Shown: one piece after another, positions 26,262 to 39,124 of the stretch
Layout of the letters: every line of letters starts with the position of its first letter
Position numbering within the stretch: position 1 is the stretch's first letter
Origin: Herbaspirillum sp. RTI4
Lineage (GTDB): Bacteria; Pseudomonadota; Gammaproteobacteria; Burkholderiales; Burkholderiaceae_D
Reading direction: 5' to 3'
Length of the DNA stretch: 64,000 bases
NCBI RefSeq assembly: GCF_034313965.1
Contig: NZ_JAVIWQ010000002.1
Span: 1,054,001-1,118,000, forward strand
Position numbers and translations under genes: made by a program
Notes under the pieces: generated by a model
What the model saw: only the letters and a program-made list of their open reading frames with translations
What the model was told of the DNA's origin: nothing
Databases searched by the model: none

Positions 26262-27422
26262 ATGAAAAATGCGACGCGCCTTCAATCGTTGATGCTTGGT
26301 GCATCGCTTCTGGCGGCTTCCATGCCATCGCAGGCGGTGGTTGACAGCAAGGGTGGGCCGGCAGTACTCCAGATGAATTTTCAACCGCCTGTGACGCAAA
26401 TTGCAGAGCAGATTTATTCGCTGCACACGCTGATGCTGATCATCTGCCTGGTGATTTTCTTTGCCGTGTTTGGCGTGATGTTTTACTCGATTCTCAAACA
26501 TCGTAAGTCGCTCGGTCATAAGTCGGCCAGCTTTCATGAGAGTACGGCAGTCGAGATTGCCTGGACCATCATCCCCTTCATTATCGTCATCGGCATGGCC
26601 TTGCCTGCCACCAAGACAGTTGTGGCGATGAAGGATACTTCCAACGCCGATCTGACTATCAAGGCTACCGGTATGCAGTGGAAGTGGGGTTACGATTACC
26701 TCAATGGTGAAGGTGCCGGCATTTCCTTTTTGTCCAATCTGGCTACGCCACATGAACAAATCGTCGATTCCACCAAAGTCAAAAACGACAATTACCTGAT
26801 CGAAGTCGATAATCCGGTCGTTGTACCCGTCAACAAGAAGGTACGTATCATCACGACCGCTAACGATGTGATCCATTCCTGGACCATACCGGCTTTCGGC
26901 GTCAAGCAAGATGCGATTCCTGGTTTTGTCCGGGATACCTGGTTCAAGGCAGAAAAGATCGGTACCTACCGCGGTCAGTGCGTCGAATTGTGCGGCAAGG
27001 ATCATGCCTTCATGCCTATCGTCGTCAATGTCGTCAGCGAAGCGGATTACAAAATCTGGTCCGACGGCAAGCTCAAGGAAATGGCCGCGAAGGCGGAAGA
27101 CCCTAACAAGGTCTGGACTATCGATGAGCTGAAGACGCGCGGCGAAAAAGTATTCACTGCCAATTGCGCCGTCTGCCATCAGGCAAACGGCAAGGGTGTG
27201 CCCGGCGCGTTCCCGGCACTGGATGCCGATCCTATCGTCAATGGCCCTCGTGCAGCGCAAATCAACCTGTTGTTGAATGGTAAAAATGCGATGCCTGCCT
27301 GGAAGTCGGTTCTGTCCGATACTGAAATCGCCGCCGTGATTACCTATACACGCAATAGCTGGTCCAACAAGGCCCAGGAAAACATAGTTCAACCAGCGGA
27401 AGTACTGGCTGCGCGCAAGTAA
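26262..27422 (+). CDS. coxB: Cytochrome c oxidase subunit II with fused cytochrome c
   Basis: Subunit II takes electrons from cytochrome c through its CuA centre. The 386-residue protein has a signal peptide (MKNATRLQSLMLGASLLAAS), two membrane helices (about 50-72 and 95-115) and a periplasmic cupredoxin domain with the CuA ligands GQCVELCGKDHAFM. A C-terminal cytochrome c domain has the heme motif CAVCH. This fused form marks a caa3-type oxidase. A GTG 9 bp upstream is an alternative start with a GAGG site. coxA follows after 18 bp. Confidence 0.97.
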   Translation: MKNATRLQSLMLGASLLAASMPSQAVVDSKGGPAVLQMNFQPPVTQIAEQIYSLHTLMLIICLVIFFAVFGVMFYSILKHRKSLGHKSASFHESTAVEIAWTIIPFIIVIGMALPATKTVVAMKDTSNADLTIKATGMQWKWGYDYLNGEGAGISFLSNLATPHEQIVDSTKVKNDNYLIEVDNPVVVPVNKKVRIITTANDVIHSWTIPAFGVKQDAIPGFVRDTWFKAEKIGTYRGQCVELCGKDHAFMPIVVNVVSEADYKIWSDGKLKEMAAKAEDPNKVWTIDELKTRGEKVFTANCAVCHQANGKGVPGAFPALDADPIVNGPRAAQINLLLNGKNAMPAWKSVLSDTEIAAVITYTRNSWSNKAQENIVQPAEVLAARK

Positions 27423-27440
27423 CTGAATCGGGAGATTGAA

Positions 27441-29054
27441 ATGAGTATAACCACCGTCGATCACGCACACGATCCCGCACATAAGCACGACCACGGCGAT
27501 GATCATGCACATGATCATCCGCACGGCTGGCGTCGTTGGCTGTTTGCCACCAATCACAAGGATATCGGTAGCCTTTACCTGTGGTTTTCGTTCACGATGT
27601 TGTTGTCAGGCGGCGTACTGGCCCTGTTGATTCGTGCCGAGCTGTTCCAGCCCGGACTGCAGTTCTTCAAGCCGGAGTTCTTTAATCAGCTGACCACGAT
27701 GCACGGTCTGATCATGGTGTTTGGCGCGATCATGCCGGCGTTCGTGGGTTTCGCCAACTGGATGATCCCATTGCAAATCGGTGCCTCCGATATGGCATTT
27801 GCGCGGATGAACAACTTTTCATTCTGGTTGCTCCCGCCGGCGGCACTGCTGCTGGCAACATCGTTCCTGGTGCCGGGCGGCGCAACTGCTGCCGGCTGGA
27901 CCTTGTATGCGCCGCTGTCGACGCAAATGGGGCCAGGGATGGATATGGCAATTTTCGCCATCCACATCATGGGCGCATCGTCGATCATGGGCTCGATCAA
28001 TATCATCGTCACGGTGCTCAATATGCGCGCGCCCGGCATGACACTGATGAAGATGCCGATGTTTTGCTGGACCTGGTTGATTACGGCCTACCTGCTGATT
28101 GCCGTGATGCCGGTTCTGGCAGGCGCGATTACGATGACCCTTACCGATCGCCATTTCGGCACGTCCTTCTTTAATGCTGCCGGTGGCGGCGATCCGGTGA
28201 TGTACCAGCATATTTTCTGGTTCTTCGGTCACCCTGAGGTGTACATCATGATTCTGCCGGCGTTTGGTATCGTCTCGCAGATCATTCCGGCGTTCGCCCG
28301 CAAGCAACTGTTCGGCTATGCATCGATGGTGTATGCGACGGCATCGATTGCCATTCTGTCGTTCATCGTCTGGGCTCACCACATGTTCACCACCGGCATG
28401 CCGGTGACTGCGCAACTGTTCTTCATGTACGCCACGATGCTCATTGCGGTACCTACCGGTGTCAAGATTTTCAACTGGATTGCGACGATGTGGCGCGGCT
28501 CGATGACATTTGAAACGCCGATGCTGTTTTCGATCGGATTCATCTTCGTCTTCACCATGGGTGGTTTTACCGGTCTGATTCTGGCGGTCACGCCTATCGA
28601 CATTCAAATGCAGGATACCTACTACGTGGTGGCGCATTTCCACTATGTGCTGGTCGCCGGTTCGCTGTTCGCGCTGTTTGCCGGGTTCTACTACTGGAGT
28701 CCTAAGTGGACTGGCTTCATGTACAACGAGACCCGCGGCAAGATTCATTTCTGGAATTCGCTGATCTGGTTCAACATCACCTTCTTCCCTATGCATTTCC
28801 TGGGGTTGGCCGGTATGCCGCGCCGCTATGCCGACTATCCGGCGCAGTTCACCGATTTCAATATGTTGGCATCGGTTGGCGCGCTCGGTTTTGGTCTGAC
28901 CCAGGTGTACTTCCTGTTCTGGGTCGTGATTCCAGCAATCAAGGGTGGCCAGAAGGCTGCAGATAAGCCTTGGGAAGGCGCCGAAGGTTTGGAGTGGACT
29001 GTGCCTAGCCCTGCACCTTTCCATACTTTCGAAATTCCACCCGTCGTTAAATAA
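27441..29054 (+). CDS. coxA: Cytochrome c oxidase subunit I
   Basis: Subunit I carries heme a, heme a3 and CuB and pumps protons. The 537-residue protein has the expected twelve membrane helices. The CuB/His-Tyr motif is FFGHPEVYIMILPAFG; the other CuB histidines are in VWAHHMFTTG and the heme ligands in YVVAHFHYVL. The K-channel lysine lies in PTGVKIFNW. Unusually, the cytoplasmic N-terminus (residues 8-30) is crowded with histidine and aspartate (HAHDPAHKHDHGDDHAHDH), a possible metal-binding tail. Confidence 0.98.
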   Translation: MSITTVDHAHDPAHKHDHGDDHAHDHPHGWRRWLFATNHKDIGSLYLWFSFTMLLSGGVLALLIRAELFQPGLQFFKPEFFNQLTTMHGLIMVFGAIMPAFVGFANWMIPLQIGASDMAFARMNNFSFWLLPPAALLLATSFLVPGGATAAGWTLYAPLSTQMGPGMDMAIFAIHIMGASSIMGSINIIVTVLNMRAPGMTLMKMPMFCWTWLITAYLLIAVMPVLAGAITMTLTDRHFGTSFFNAAGGGDPVMYQHIFWFFGHPEVYIMILPAFGIVSQIIPAFARKQLFGYASMVYATASIAILSFIVWAHHMFTTGMPVTAQLFFMYATMLIAVPTGVKIFNWIATMWRGSMTFETPMLFSIGFIFVFTMGGFTGLILAVTPIDIQMQDTYYVVAHFHYVLVAGSLFALFAGFYYWSPKWTGFMYNETRGKIHFWNSLIWFNITFFPMHFLGLAGMPRRYADYPAQFTDFNMLASVGALGFGLTQVYFLFWVVIPAIKGGQKAADKPWEGAEGLEWTVPSPAPFHTFEIPPVVK

Positions 29055-29083
29055 GGATGGCAGGCGAAAGCCTGCTGCTATCT

Positions 29084-29191
29084 ATGACTGATAAGTTGAA
29101 ATCGAAAAATTTACGCACTGCATTGATGGTGGGTGGTTTGGCGCTCTTTTTCTTCGTTGCCATCTTTTTTAAAAGACTGTGGTTTAGTTAA
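29084..29191 (+). CDS. Cytochrome oxidase small assembly protein
   Basis: A 35-residue frame between coxA and ctaG begins MTDKLKSKNLRTALMVGG, then has one membrane helix (LALFFFVAIFF) and ends KRLWFS. The cytoplasmic basic start, single helix and position between coxA and ctaG match the short assembly protein often found at this place in betaproteobacteria. Its stop TAA overlaps the ctaG ATG by one base, so translation is probably coupled. Confidence 0.8.
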   Translation: MTDKLKSKNLRTALMVGGLALFFFVAIFFKRLWFS

Positions 29192-29772
29192 TGCCTGCTG
29201 ATGACAATAAGCAGTCTGATGAGGTGGTGCAGACAAGATTATTGAACCGGCAGGTGTTCACCAAGCTGGTGCTGATTGCTGTGCTGATGTTCGGCTTTGG
29301 TTATGCCTTGGTGCCTGTGTATAAAAGAATCTGCGAATTGACCGGTGTGAATTTTCTGACGCCGAAAGATGAAACAGTGAAGGCACCGGTCAATACGCAA
29401 ATCGATAAAAATCGGATCGTAACGGTGGAGTTTGATGCCAATTCGCGCGGTCCATGGCGTTTTCGTCCGACGGTCAATAGCTTGCAGGTGCACCCTGGTG
29501 AAATGACTCAGGTGGTCTACGAAGTGGTTAATACACAGGCGCGCAAGATGGATGCGCAAGCGATACCAAGCTATGCGCCGCAGCAGGCAATGGCGTTTTT
29601 CAAAAAAGTCGAATGTTTTTGTTTTACCCAGCAAACGCTGGGGCCAAATCAGGCCAAGCAGATGCCGGTCGTGTTTTTTATCGATCCGGCTTTGCCGAAA
29701 GATATAAAGACCATCACCTTGTCGTACACGTTTTTTGAAGTCGGTGGAGTGTCGGGGTCGGGCAAGACTTAA
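29191..29772 (+). CDS. ctaG: Cytochrome c oxidase assembly protein CtaG/Cox11
   Basis: CtaG delivers copper to the CuB site of subunit I. The 193-residue protein has one N-terminal membrane helix (about 26-44) and a periplasmic Ig-like domain. The copper-binding motif is ECFCFTQQTL (CxC form), and RFRPTVNSLQVHPGE and the YKRICELTGVN start are typical. Its ATG overlaps the stop of the small assembly protein. A 112-bp gap to coxC holds only a 17-codon frame (29800-29853) that I do not consider a gene; the DUF2970 gene often found here is absent. Confidence 0.95.
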   Translation: MPADDNKQSDEVVQTRLLNRQVFTKLVLIAVLMFGFGYALVPVYKRICELTGVNFLTPKDETVKAPVNTQIDKNRIVTVEFDANSRGPWRFRPTVNSLQVHPGEMTQVVYEVVNTQARKMDAQAIPSYAPQQAMAFFKKVECFCFTQQTLGPNQAKQMPVVFFIDPALPKDIKTITLSYTFFEVGGVSGSGKT

Positions 29773-29884
29773 ATCATCGCTGATTCCGCAGAGCGGCAGA
29801 TGAGCGATCCCCGAAGTGATGCCTCCGTGGACAGTTTGCGTGATGGCCAATGAAGTTATTTGATTAGGTATTGGGAGAGATGCA

Positions 29885-30745
29885 ATGAGTGCTCAAAACA
29901 TGAAGGCGCCGCATTATTTTGTGCCGGGTCCATCCGGATGGCCGCTATTCGCAGGCGTGTCGCTGCTGGTAATGATGATTGGCGCATCGGCTTGGGTGAA
30001 TGGCGAATCTTGGGCGCCATTTGTCAATATCGTCGGTTTGCTTGGATTTTTGGTGGTGCTGTACAAATGGTTCGGCCAGGCCATCGGCGAATCCGAATCC
30101 GGTCTGTACAGCAAGCAGATTGACTTGTCGTTCCGGTGGAGCATGAGCTGGTTCATCTTTTCCGAAGTCATGTTTTTTGCTGCATTTTTTGGCGCACTGT
30201 TTTACGCCCGCAGCGTTTCCATGCCTTGGCTCGCAGATCTGGATCATAAAGTCCTGTGGCCGGATTTCACCGCCCATTGGGGCAACCTGGGCCCGGCTAA
30301 TCTGGTAGAACCGTTCCGCACCATGGGGCCGTTTCCTATCCCCACGATCAACACCGCTCTGCTGCTGACCTCCGGCGTGACGCTGACCTTATCTCACCAC
30401 GCCTTGCGCGCCGGGCACCGGACGCAAACCTCAGTTTGGTTGTTTCTGACGATTCTGCTGGGGGCGACGTTCATGTGTTTCCAGGCGTTCGAATACACCG
30501 AGGCCTATCAGGAATTCAACCTCAAGCTGACATCCGGCATTTACGGTTCCACCTTCTTTTTGCTGACCGGGTTCCATGGTTTCCATGTCACTATCGGAGC
30601 GATCATGTTGTCGGTGGTGTTATACCGCCATCTGAAGGGACACTTTACCCCTGATAGTCATTTTGCGTTCGAAGGTGCGGCATGGTACTGGCACTTTGTT
30701 GACGTGGTCTGGCTGGGCTTGTATGTGGTGGTGTACTGGTTGTAA
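29885..30745 (+). CDS. coxC: Cytochrome c oxidase subunit III
   Basis: Subunit III stabilises the oxidase core. The 286-residue polytopic protein has seven predicted helices. Family motifs include RWSMSWFIFSEVMFFAAFFGALF, the conserved FQAFEYTEAY glutamate region, TGFHGFHVTIGA and the HFVDVVWLGLY C-terminus. A GGGAGAG site lies before the ATG. It is the last cox gene before a terminator. In related genomes the cluster usually continues with DUF2909 and surf1, which here lie about 11.7 kb further on. Confidence 0.97.
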   Translation: MSAQNMKAPHYFVPGPSGWPLFAGVSLLVMMIGASAWVNGESWAPFVNIVGLLGFLVVLYKWFGQAIGESESGLYSKQIDLSFRWSMSWFIFSEVMFFAAFFGALFYARSVSMPWLADLDHKVLWPDFTAHWGNLGPANLVEPFRTMGPFPIPTINTALLLTSGVTLTLSHHALRAGHRTQTSVWLFLTILLGATFMCFQAFEYTEAYQEFNLKLTSGIYGSTFFLLTGFHGFHVTIGAIMLSVVLYRHLKGHFTPDSHFAFEGAAWYWHFVDVVWLGLYVVVYWL

Positions 30746-30826
30746 GGCGATTTAATGTCAGTGGTTGCCTACCGCACTTAAGGCAGTACATTCACAAAGT
30801 AAAAAAACTGCACACAAAGTGATCTG

Positions 30827-30863
30827 AACCCCGAAAGTTGAACATCAACTTTCGGGGTTTTTT
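30827..30863 (+). terminator. Intrinsic terminator after coxC
   Basis: A 13-bp perfect stem CCCCGAAAGTTGA/TCAACTTTCGGGG is followed by TTTTTT. It ends the coxBAGC transcript 82 bp after the coxC stop and marks the end of the conserved part of the locus. Confidence 0.93.
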
Positions 30864-30864
30864 A

Positions 30865-31146
30865 TTGAAGAAATGCACGGCTCAATTCAAGCCGGCAGTT
30901 GTTTTGCAATATCTGGGCGGCGAGATCGGTCTTAAAGCGCTGGCTCGAGAGCACGAGTTGGGCGATTCGTTGATCAAGCGATCGGTCAACCTGTACAAAG
31001 CGGATGGTGATGCTGGATTGGAAAAGAAATTCATACGCTTTGGCAAAACGCAAAAATTAGAGATTCTCTGGTACCTGTGGGCTATGGAGCTCTTTTGTGA
31101 GCAGGCCGCCTGTATGTTCAACATTCGCAGCCCCATATTGTTCTAA
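30865..31146 (+). pseudogene. IS3/IS150-type orfA fragment
   Basis: The frame resembles the N-terminal helix-turn-helix protein (InsJ-like orfA) of IS150-group IS3 elements. It has AQFKPAVVLQYLGGEIGLKALAREHELGDSLIKRSV, then GLEKKF, KLEILWYLW and QAACMFNIRSP. It stops right after the conserved FNIRSP segment, and no orfB or second inverted end follows. It therefore looks like a dead remnant. The cox terminator overlaps its 5' edge. It is one of two transposase remnants that bracket the rRNA operon. Confidence 0.65.
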
Positions 31147-31395
31147 CAATACCCTTGTCGCGTAGTCGGTGACTTTGCTCCAAGAAAGGATCGCGGCGCT
31201 CGGAAGATTCAATTGCACTAAAGTAGTCAGCGCACGATGGCGGTGTTGAGTTATTTATTTATGAGTTTGCCTCCGTGCTATAGTGCGGCCTCTTTTCGCT
31301 GGCGGCAGTGGGTTGGCAAAGGAAGTGGCGAAACAGGTAAGTTGTTTTAATAGTGGGACGAAAGCAGCCGATTCGCCAAATAGTTTAAAAAGGTA

Positions 31396-31424
31396 TTGAC
31401 TGAAGTCTAAGGATGTCGCATAAT
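31396..31424 (+). promoter_or_regulatory. rRNA operon promoter
   Basis: TTGACT (31396-31401) and CATAAT (31419-31424) are exactly 17 bp apart, about 380 bp before 16S. Another -10-like TATAGT at 31279-31284, set in gtgctatagtgcgg, may be a second upstream promoter. The 31147-31395 stretch shows no gene. Confidence 0.75.
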
Positions 31425-31607
31425 CTCGCTTCTGTGTTGTTGAGCAGGAAGAAAAAAGAAAAAATGTAGTTGAAAAACAAAATTTAGCGATGACACAAAA
31501 CGATGTGATTGCGGCATAAGCGGAAGTTCAGGGATGAATGAAAGCGATGCGAAGTAGCAGAGTATGTTGGGCGGCGAAGTGTGCGGCTTGGGTGCGATGA
31601 GACTGAA

Positions 31608-31643
31608 AGTTCTTTAAAAATTAACTGTCGATAAGTGTGGGCG
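31608..31643 (+). promoter_or_regulatory. rrn boxA and 16S processing stem, left arm
   Basis: The boxA-like AGTTCTTTAAAAA (31609-31620) should load the Nus antitermination complex. It is followed by gtcgataagtgtgggcg (31627-31643), which pairs almost perfectly with cgtccacacttatcgac (33355-33371) past the 16S end. This forms the RNase III processing stem of pre-16S. A second boxA (cgttctttaacaat, about 33727-33740) precedes 23S. Confidence 0.75.
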
Positions 31644-31800
31644 TTTGATGGAACTGTGGCGATATTTCTTCGGAAGTGTCGCAAACTTTATACATTAAAT
31701 GTTCACAAGAAATATAGGTAAGATCGAAAGAAATTATCTGTCAGTATTTTGAGTGAGCGATACCCGAGAGGGTAGGCAGCAATGCCACAAAACAGAGATT

Positions 31801-33334
<1,534 letters not shown>

Positions 33335-33460
33335 GAGTGCACGGGGAAGTCAAGCGTCCACACTTATCGACAAGTTAATGAAGAAAAGAACAGTTATTTG
33401 GCTGCGCGACTGGGGCGCGATGTAAAGCGCGAGAGTTGGCCGCTGTGTACTGATCCAAGC

Positions 33461-33537
33461 GGGTCTGTAGCTCAGCTGGTTAGAGCACCGTGTTGATAAC
33501 GCGGGGGTCGTTGGTTCGAGCCCAACCAGACCCACCA
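33461..33537 (+). tRNA. tRNA-Ile (GAT)
   Basis: The 77-base cloverleaf starts gggtctgtagctcagctggt and ends with an encoded CCA. The anticodon GAT is at 33495-33497, the T-loop reads ggttcgagcccaacc, and the 7-bp acceptor stem gggtctg/cagaccc is perfect. It lies in the 16S-23S spacer as usual. Confidence 0.97.
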
Positions 33538-33577
33538 AGGTACAAGATTATCAAGCGAAGTTTGATAAGAAGTAAAT

Positions 33578-33653
33578 GGGGGTTTAGCTCAGCTGGGAGA
33601 GCACCTGCTTTGCAAGCAGGGGGTCGTCGGTTCGATCCCGTCAACCTCCACCA
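33578..33653 (+). tRNA. tRNA-Ala (TGC)
   Basis: The 76-base cloverleaf starts gggggtttagctcagctggg and ends with an encoded CCA. The anticodon TGC is at 33611-33613 in cttTGCaag, and the T-loop is ggttcgatcccgtc. It lies 40 bp after tRNA-Ile. A hairpin (atcaaacctaa/ttaggtttgat, about 33659-33705) follows and is probably a processing structure. Confidence 0.97.
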
Positions 33654-33961
33654 AGAAATATCAAACCTAAGTCGAACGCGAAGAGCGTGCGGATTTAGGT
33701 TTGATCTTTTAGATCACTAGCTGTTTCGTTCTTTAACAATCTGGAAGAAGTAAAGATTTATCAATTTAAGCGGATTCACGCAAGTGGAGAAGTGGAGATT
33801 GATGGGTGTGATTGTATCAAATCAAAAAAGTATTATTTGAAGTGATCTTTAAGTTTTAGAAGACCGCTTTGGAAATACGGCAAACGCTAAACTCATAGAA
33901 ATACCCTTGTAACCACTTTTTGTCTGCGAATGAACGGTAGTACAGCAGATGAGAAGCTAAA

Positions 33962-36847
<2,886 letters not shown>

Positions 36848-36992
36848 CTTAGCTGGTTATATTCGATGAGATTTGTGTTTGCCTTGGTCGGTACAACACA
36901 CCCGGCGTCTCTGCCCAGAGATGCCAACTTTACTTCTTCCCAGATTGCGCTTTGTGCTGCTCCCGTTGGAGAGCACCGAGTGTTACAAGTTA

Positions 36993-37107
36993 TGCCTGAT
37001 GACTATAGCAAGTTGGTACCACCCCTTCCCATCCCGAACAGGACCGTGAAACGACTTCGCGCCAATGATAGTGCTGCAACCAGTGTGAAAGTAGGTCATC
37101 GTCAGGC
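36993..37107 (+). rRNA. rrf: 5S ribosomal RNA
   Basis: The 115-base gene starts tgcctgatgactatagcaag and ends catcgtcaggct. The two ends pair (TGCCTGA/TCAGGC). The central cttcccatcccgaacaggac and the aagtaggtcatc strand are typical. The 145-bp spacer after 23S shows no other gene. Confidence 0.95.
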
Positions 37108-37119
37108 TTTGTTTTAAAT

Positions 37120-37154
37120 AAAAGGGCCCTAGCTTAACCGCTACGGCCCTTTTT
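37120..37154 (+). terminator. rRNA operon terminator
   Basis: The hairpin AAAGGGCC-c-TAGC/GCTA-c-GGCCCTTT with a 6-base loop is followed by TTT. It lies 13 bp after 5S and closes the rRNA operon. Confidence 0.88.
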
Positions 37155-37191
37155 CTATTTCAACTCAATAATCTTCAGCGTAGCGGCTTTG

Positions 37192-37294
37192 TGACCTGCC
37201 CCCAAGAATTAGCGACAGCGCGCAGTAGAATCGTAAGCGTCGAGCTGACCTGCCCCAAACATGAGCATCAAGTCTGAGTATGACCTGCTCCCCG
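37192..37294. repeat. Three copies of an IS-end-like motif
   Basis: The motif tgacctgccccc, or one-base variants, occurs at 37192, 37246 and 37281, all in the same direction. It resembles the terminal inverted repeats of IS3-family (IS407-like) elements, the type whose transposase remnant follows. Three ends in about 100 bp suggest several insertions or nested deletions at one site. Confidence 0.55.
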
Positions 37295-37340
37295 AGATTA
37301 GTACGGCAATAATGTAGAGTTTGCCCCTAAGGAGGCAAGC

Positions 37341-37834
37341 ATGAAGAATCGATTCACGGAAGAACAGATCATTGGCGTATTAAAAGAAGCGGAAACTGGT
37401 GTAAAAGTGGCGTAGCTTTGCCGGAAACACGGTATTAGCGACGCCACCTATTACAACTGGAAAGCGAAATTCGGCGGGATGGCGGTATCCGAAGCACAAC
37501 GACTCAAGGTTCTTGAAGCAGAGAGCGCCAAGTTGAAACGCTTGTTGGCAGAATCAATGCCCGACAATGCCGCGCTCAAGGACCTTGTTTCGCGAAAATG
37601 GTAAGCCCACAGGAAAGACGGGAAGCGGTCGCCGTTCTTCAAACCGAATGGCAACTGTCTGAACGTCGGGCCCGTGGGCTGATCAACATGTCCACTTCCG
37701 TCTTGCGCTACCAACGCCGAACGGAGGGCAATCAGATCCTGCGTGAGCGCATCACCGACATCGCGGGTCAGCGTCGGCGCTTTGGTTATCGACGCATCCA
37801 CATCTTGCTGCAGCGGGAAGCATGGGCTAGCAAT
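37341..37834 (+). pseudogene. Broken IS3-family transposase (orfA with stop, orfB truncated)
   Basis: orfA (37341-37604, AAGGAGG site) reads MKNRFTEEQIIGVLKEAETG, typical of IS3 elements of the IS407/IS51 kind. Its codon 25 is TAG where the family has a glutamate (KVAELCRKHGISD becomes KVA-stop-LCRKHGISD), a single GAG-to-TAG change. orfB starts inside the orfA end (37598) and reads MVSPQERREAVAVLQ up to FGYRRIHILLQREAWASN. It is then cut about 12 bp before the stop codon of the convergent hydrolase. The DDE catalytic core and right end are missing, so the element is dead. Confidence 0.9.
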
Positions 37835-37846
37835 GTGAAACTGACC

Positions 37847-39073
37847 TTACCCTCCCCAGATACGCTCAAGCGCTTTAAGCAGATGCGGCCGGAACAGGTC
37901 AGGATGTTCGCACATAGGAAAGTGTCCGAGACCCTCCATAATCTCCAATGTTGAACCAGTGATCACGGATTGTAATTTTTGACCATCTTCCGGCGTGGCT
38001 GAATAGTCATAGGTGCCACTCAATAAAGTCACGGGCGTTTTTGTCGTGTCGATTTGCGGGCCGATGACTGCGCCGTCAAACTCATCGCTGTAAAAGGCCA
38101 GATCGCCGCCATAGACACCCGGCGCGCCTTGCGAATAGATCCATGCCGCACGTCGACGGTTGGCTTCCGGGCTCTCAGGACTCATTAATCCGCGCACGAA
38201 ACTGGCGTTATGCATTGCACCATGTATTTCCGCATGATGCTGGAAAGGATTGCGGCGCCCGGTTGAACGGAACGGCGGTTCGACGGCCACAATCCCGGCA
38301 ACCAGATCCGGTCGCTTGGCCGCAAGCATCATCGTCATTGCAGCGCCCATCGAACCACCGACGATAATCGCCTTCGTTTTAATCACTTGTTCCAGCATCG
38401 CCACGCACCACGATAAATAGCGGGTGCTGGTAAGGGTATAAGTCGCACCATTCCAGCATAGCGGGGGCAAGGACTTGCCATGAAATGGCATGTCAACAGC
38501 CCACATCGAATACGATTGCGCCATTTCAATGTCTGCCATCTGGCCGAGAAATTGCCGTGAATCCGCACCCGCAGTATGCAGAAACAAGACCGGTATTCCC
38601 TGGCCTGCGTGTTCCACGTACAAATCAAATTCTGACTCTTCTGTGCGCACGGTACGATAACCGGCAACGATCTGTTCGATATTCCTGGCGGGTGTCGGAT
38701 GTGAGCGAACCGGCGAATCAACGAGACGCTCGATCAGGCGTTCCAACGCCGGCCGGCATCGCGCCACCCAGAGCGGATCACCACTGATTTCAAATTCATT
38801 GTTGACGAGTTGCAAGGCCGTGAAAGAGTGAAAAGTCGGCGGTGGCGGAGATTGCAAAAGTATTTCCCACGCGCCTTCGGATGCTTTGACTGACACTCGA
38901 ATGTCATCAACTTCCTGTTGGATCGTGGCACATTGATCTTCAAATTTGATATTCAATGAGCGATCACCAACGGTTAATCTGACGGCAGCCGTCAAGCCTG
39001 CCGTCAGTCTCGGAAACTCCTGGTCGTTGAGAATATGCCCGACCCGGGTGAACAGCCGCTCTGCAGTAGTCAT
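37847..39073 (-). CDS. Alpha/beta hydrolase with N-terminal extension
   Basis: The 408-residue protein has an N-terminal domain of about 125 residues with an alternating strand/helix pattern like small sterol-carrier or substrate-binding folds. A classical alpha/beta hydrolase domain follows. The oxyanion region is VLFLHTAGADSRQF, the nucleophile elbow GGSMGAAM (serine) and the catalytic histidine GHFPMCEHP; the acid is probably the aspartate in SGTYDYSATPED. It should cut an ester, thioester or C-C bond. It is the last gene of the GntR-led operon, and its stop lies 12 bp from a transposase remnant. Confidence 0.85.
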   Translation of the reverse strand: MTTAERLFTRVGHILNDQEFPRLTAGLTAAVRLTVGDRSLNIKFEDQCATIQQEVDDIRVSVKASEGAWEILLQSPPPPTFHSFTALQLVNNEFEISGDPLWVARCRPALERLIERLVDSPVRSHPTPARNIEQIVAGYRTVRTEESEFDLYVEHAGQGIPVLFLHTAGADSRQFLGQMADIEMAQSYSMWAVDMPFHGKSLPPLCWNGATYTLTSTRYLSWCVAMLEQVIKTKAIIVGGSMGAAMTMMLAAKRPDLVAGIVAVEPPFRSTGRRNPFQHHAEIHGAMHNASFVRGLMSPESPEANRRRAAWIYSQGAPGVYGGDLAFYSDEFDGAVIGPQIDTTKTPVTLLSGTYDYSATPEDGQKLQSVITGSTLEIMEGLGHFPMCEHPDLFRPHLLKALERIWGG

Positions 39074-39124
39074 GAGATGGAGTAATTAAATGTGAGAGTG
39101 TTCGATTGCCAACGGACCAAAGGC

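Noticed and set aside
26226..27557. 443-residue minus-strand frame across coxB
   Set aside because: coxB on the plus strand is certain from its CuA and heme motifs; the reverse frame is low-complexity and His/Asp/Arg rich.
29800..29853. 17-codon frame between ctaG and coxC
   Set aside because: It has no membrane helix and no resemblance to the DUF2970 protein often encoded at this position.
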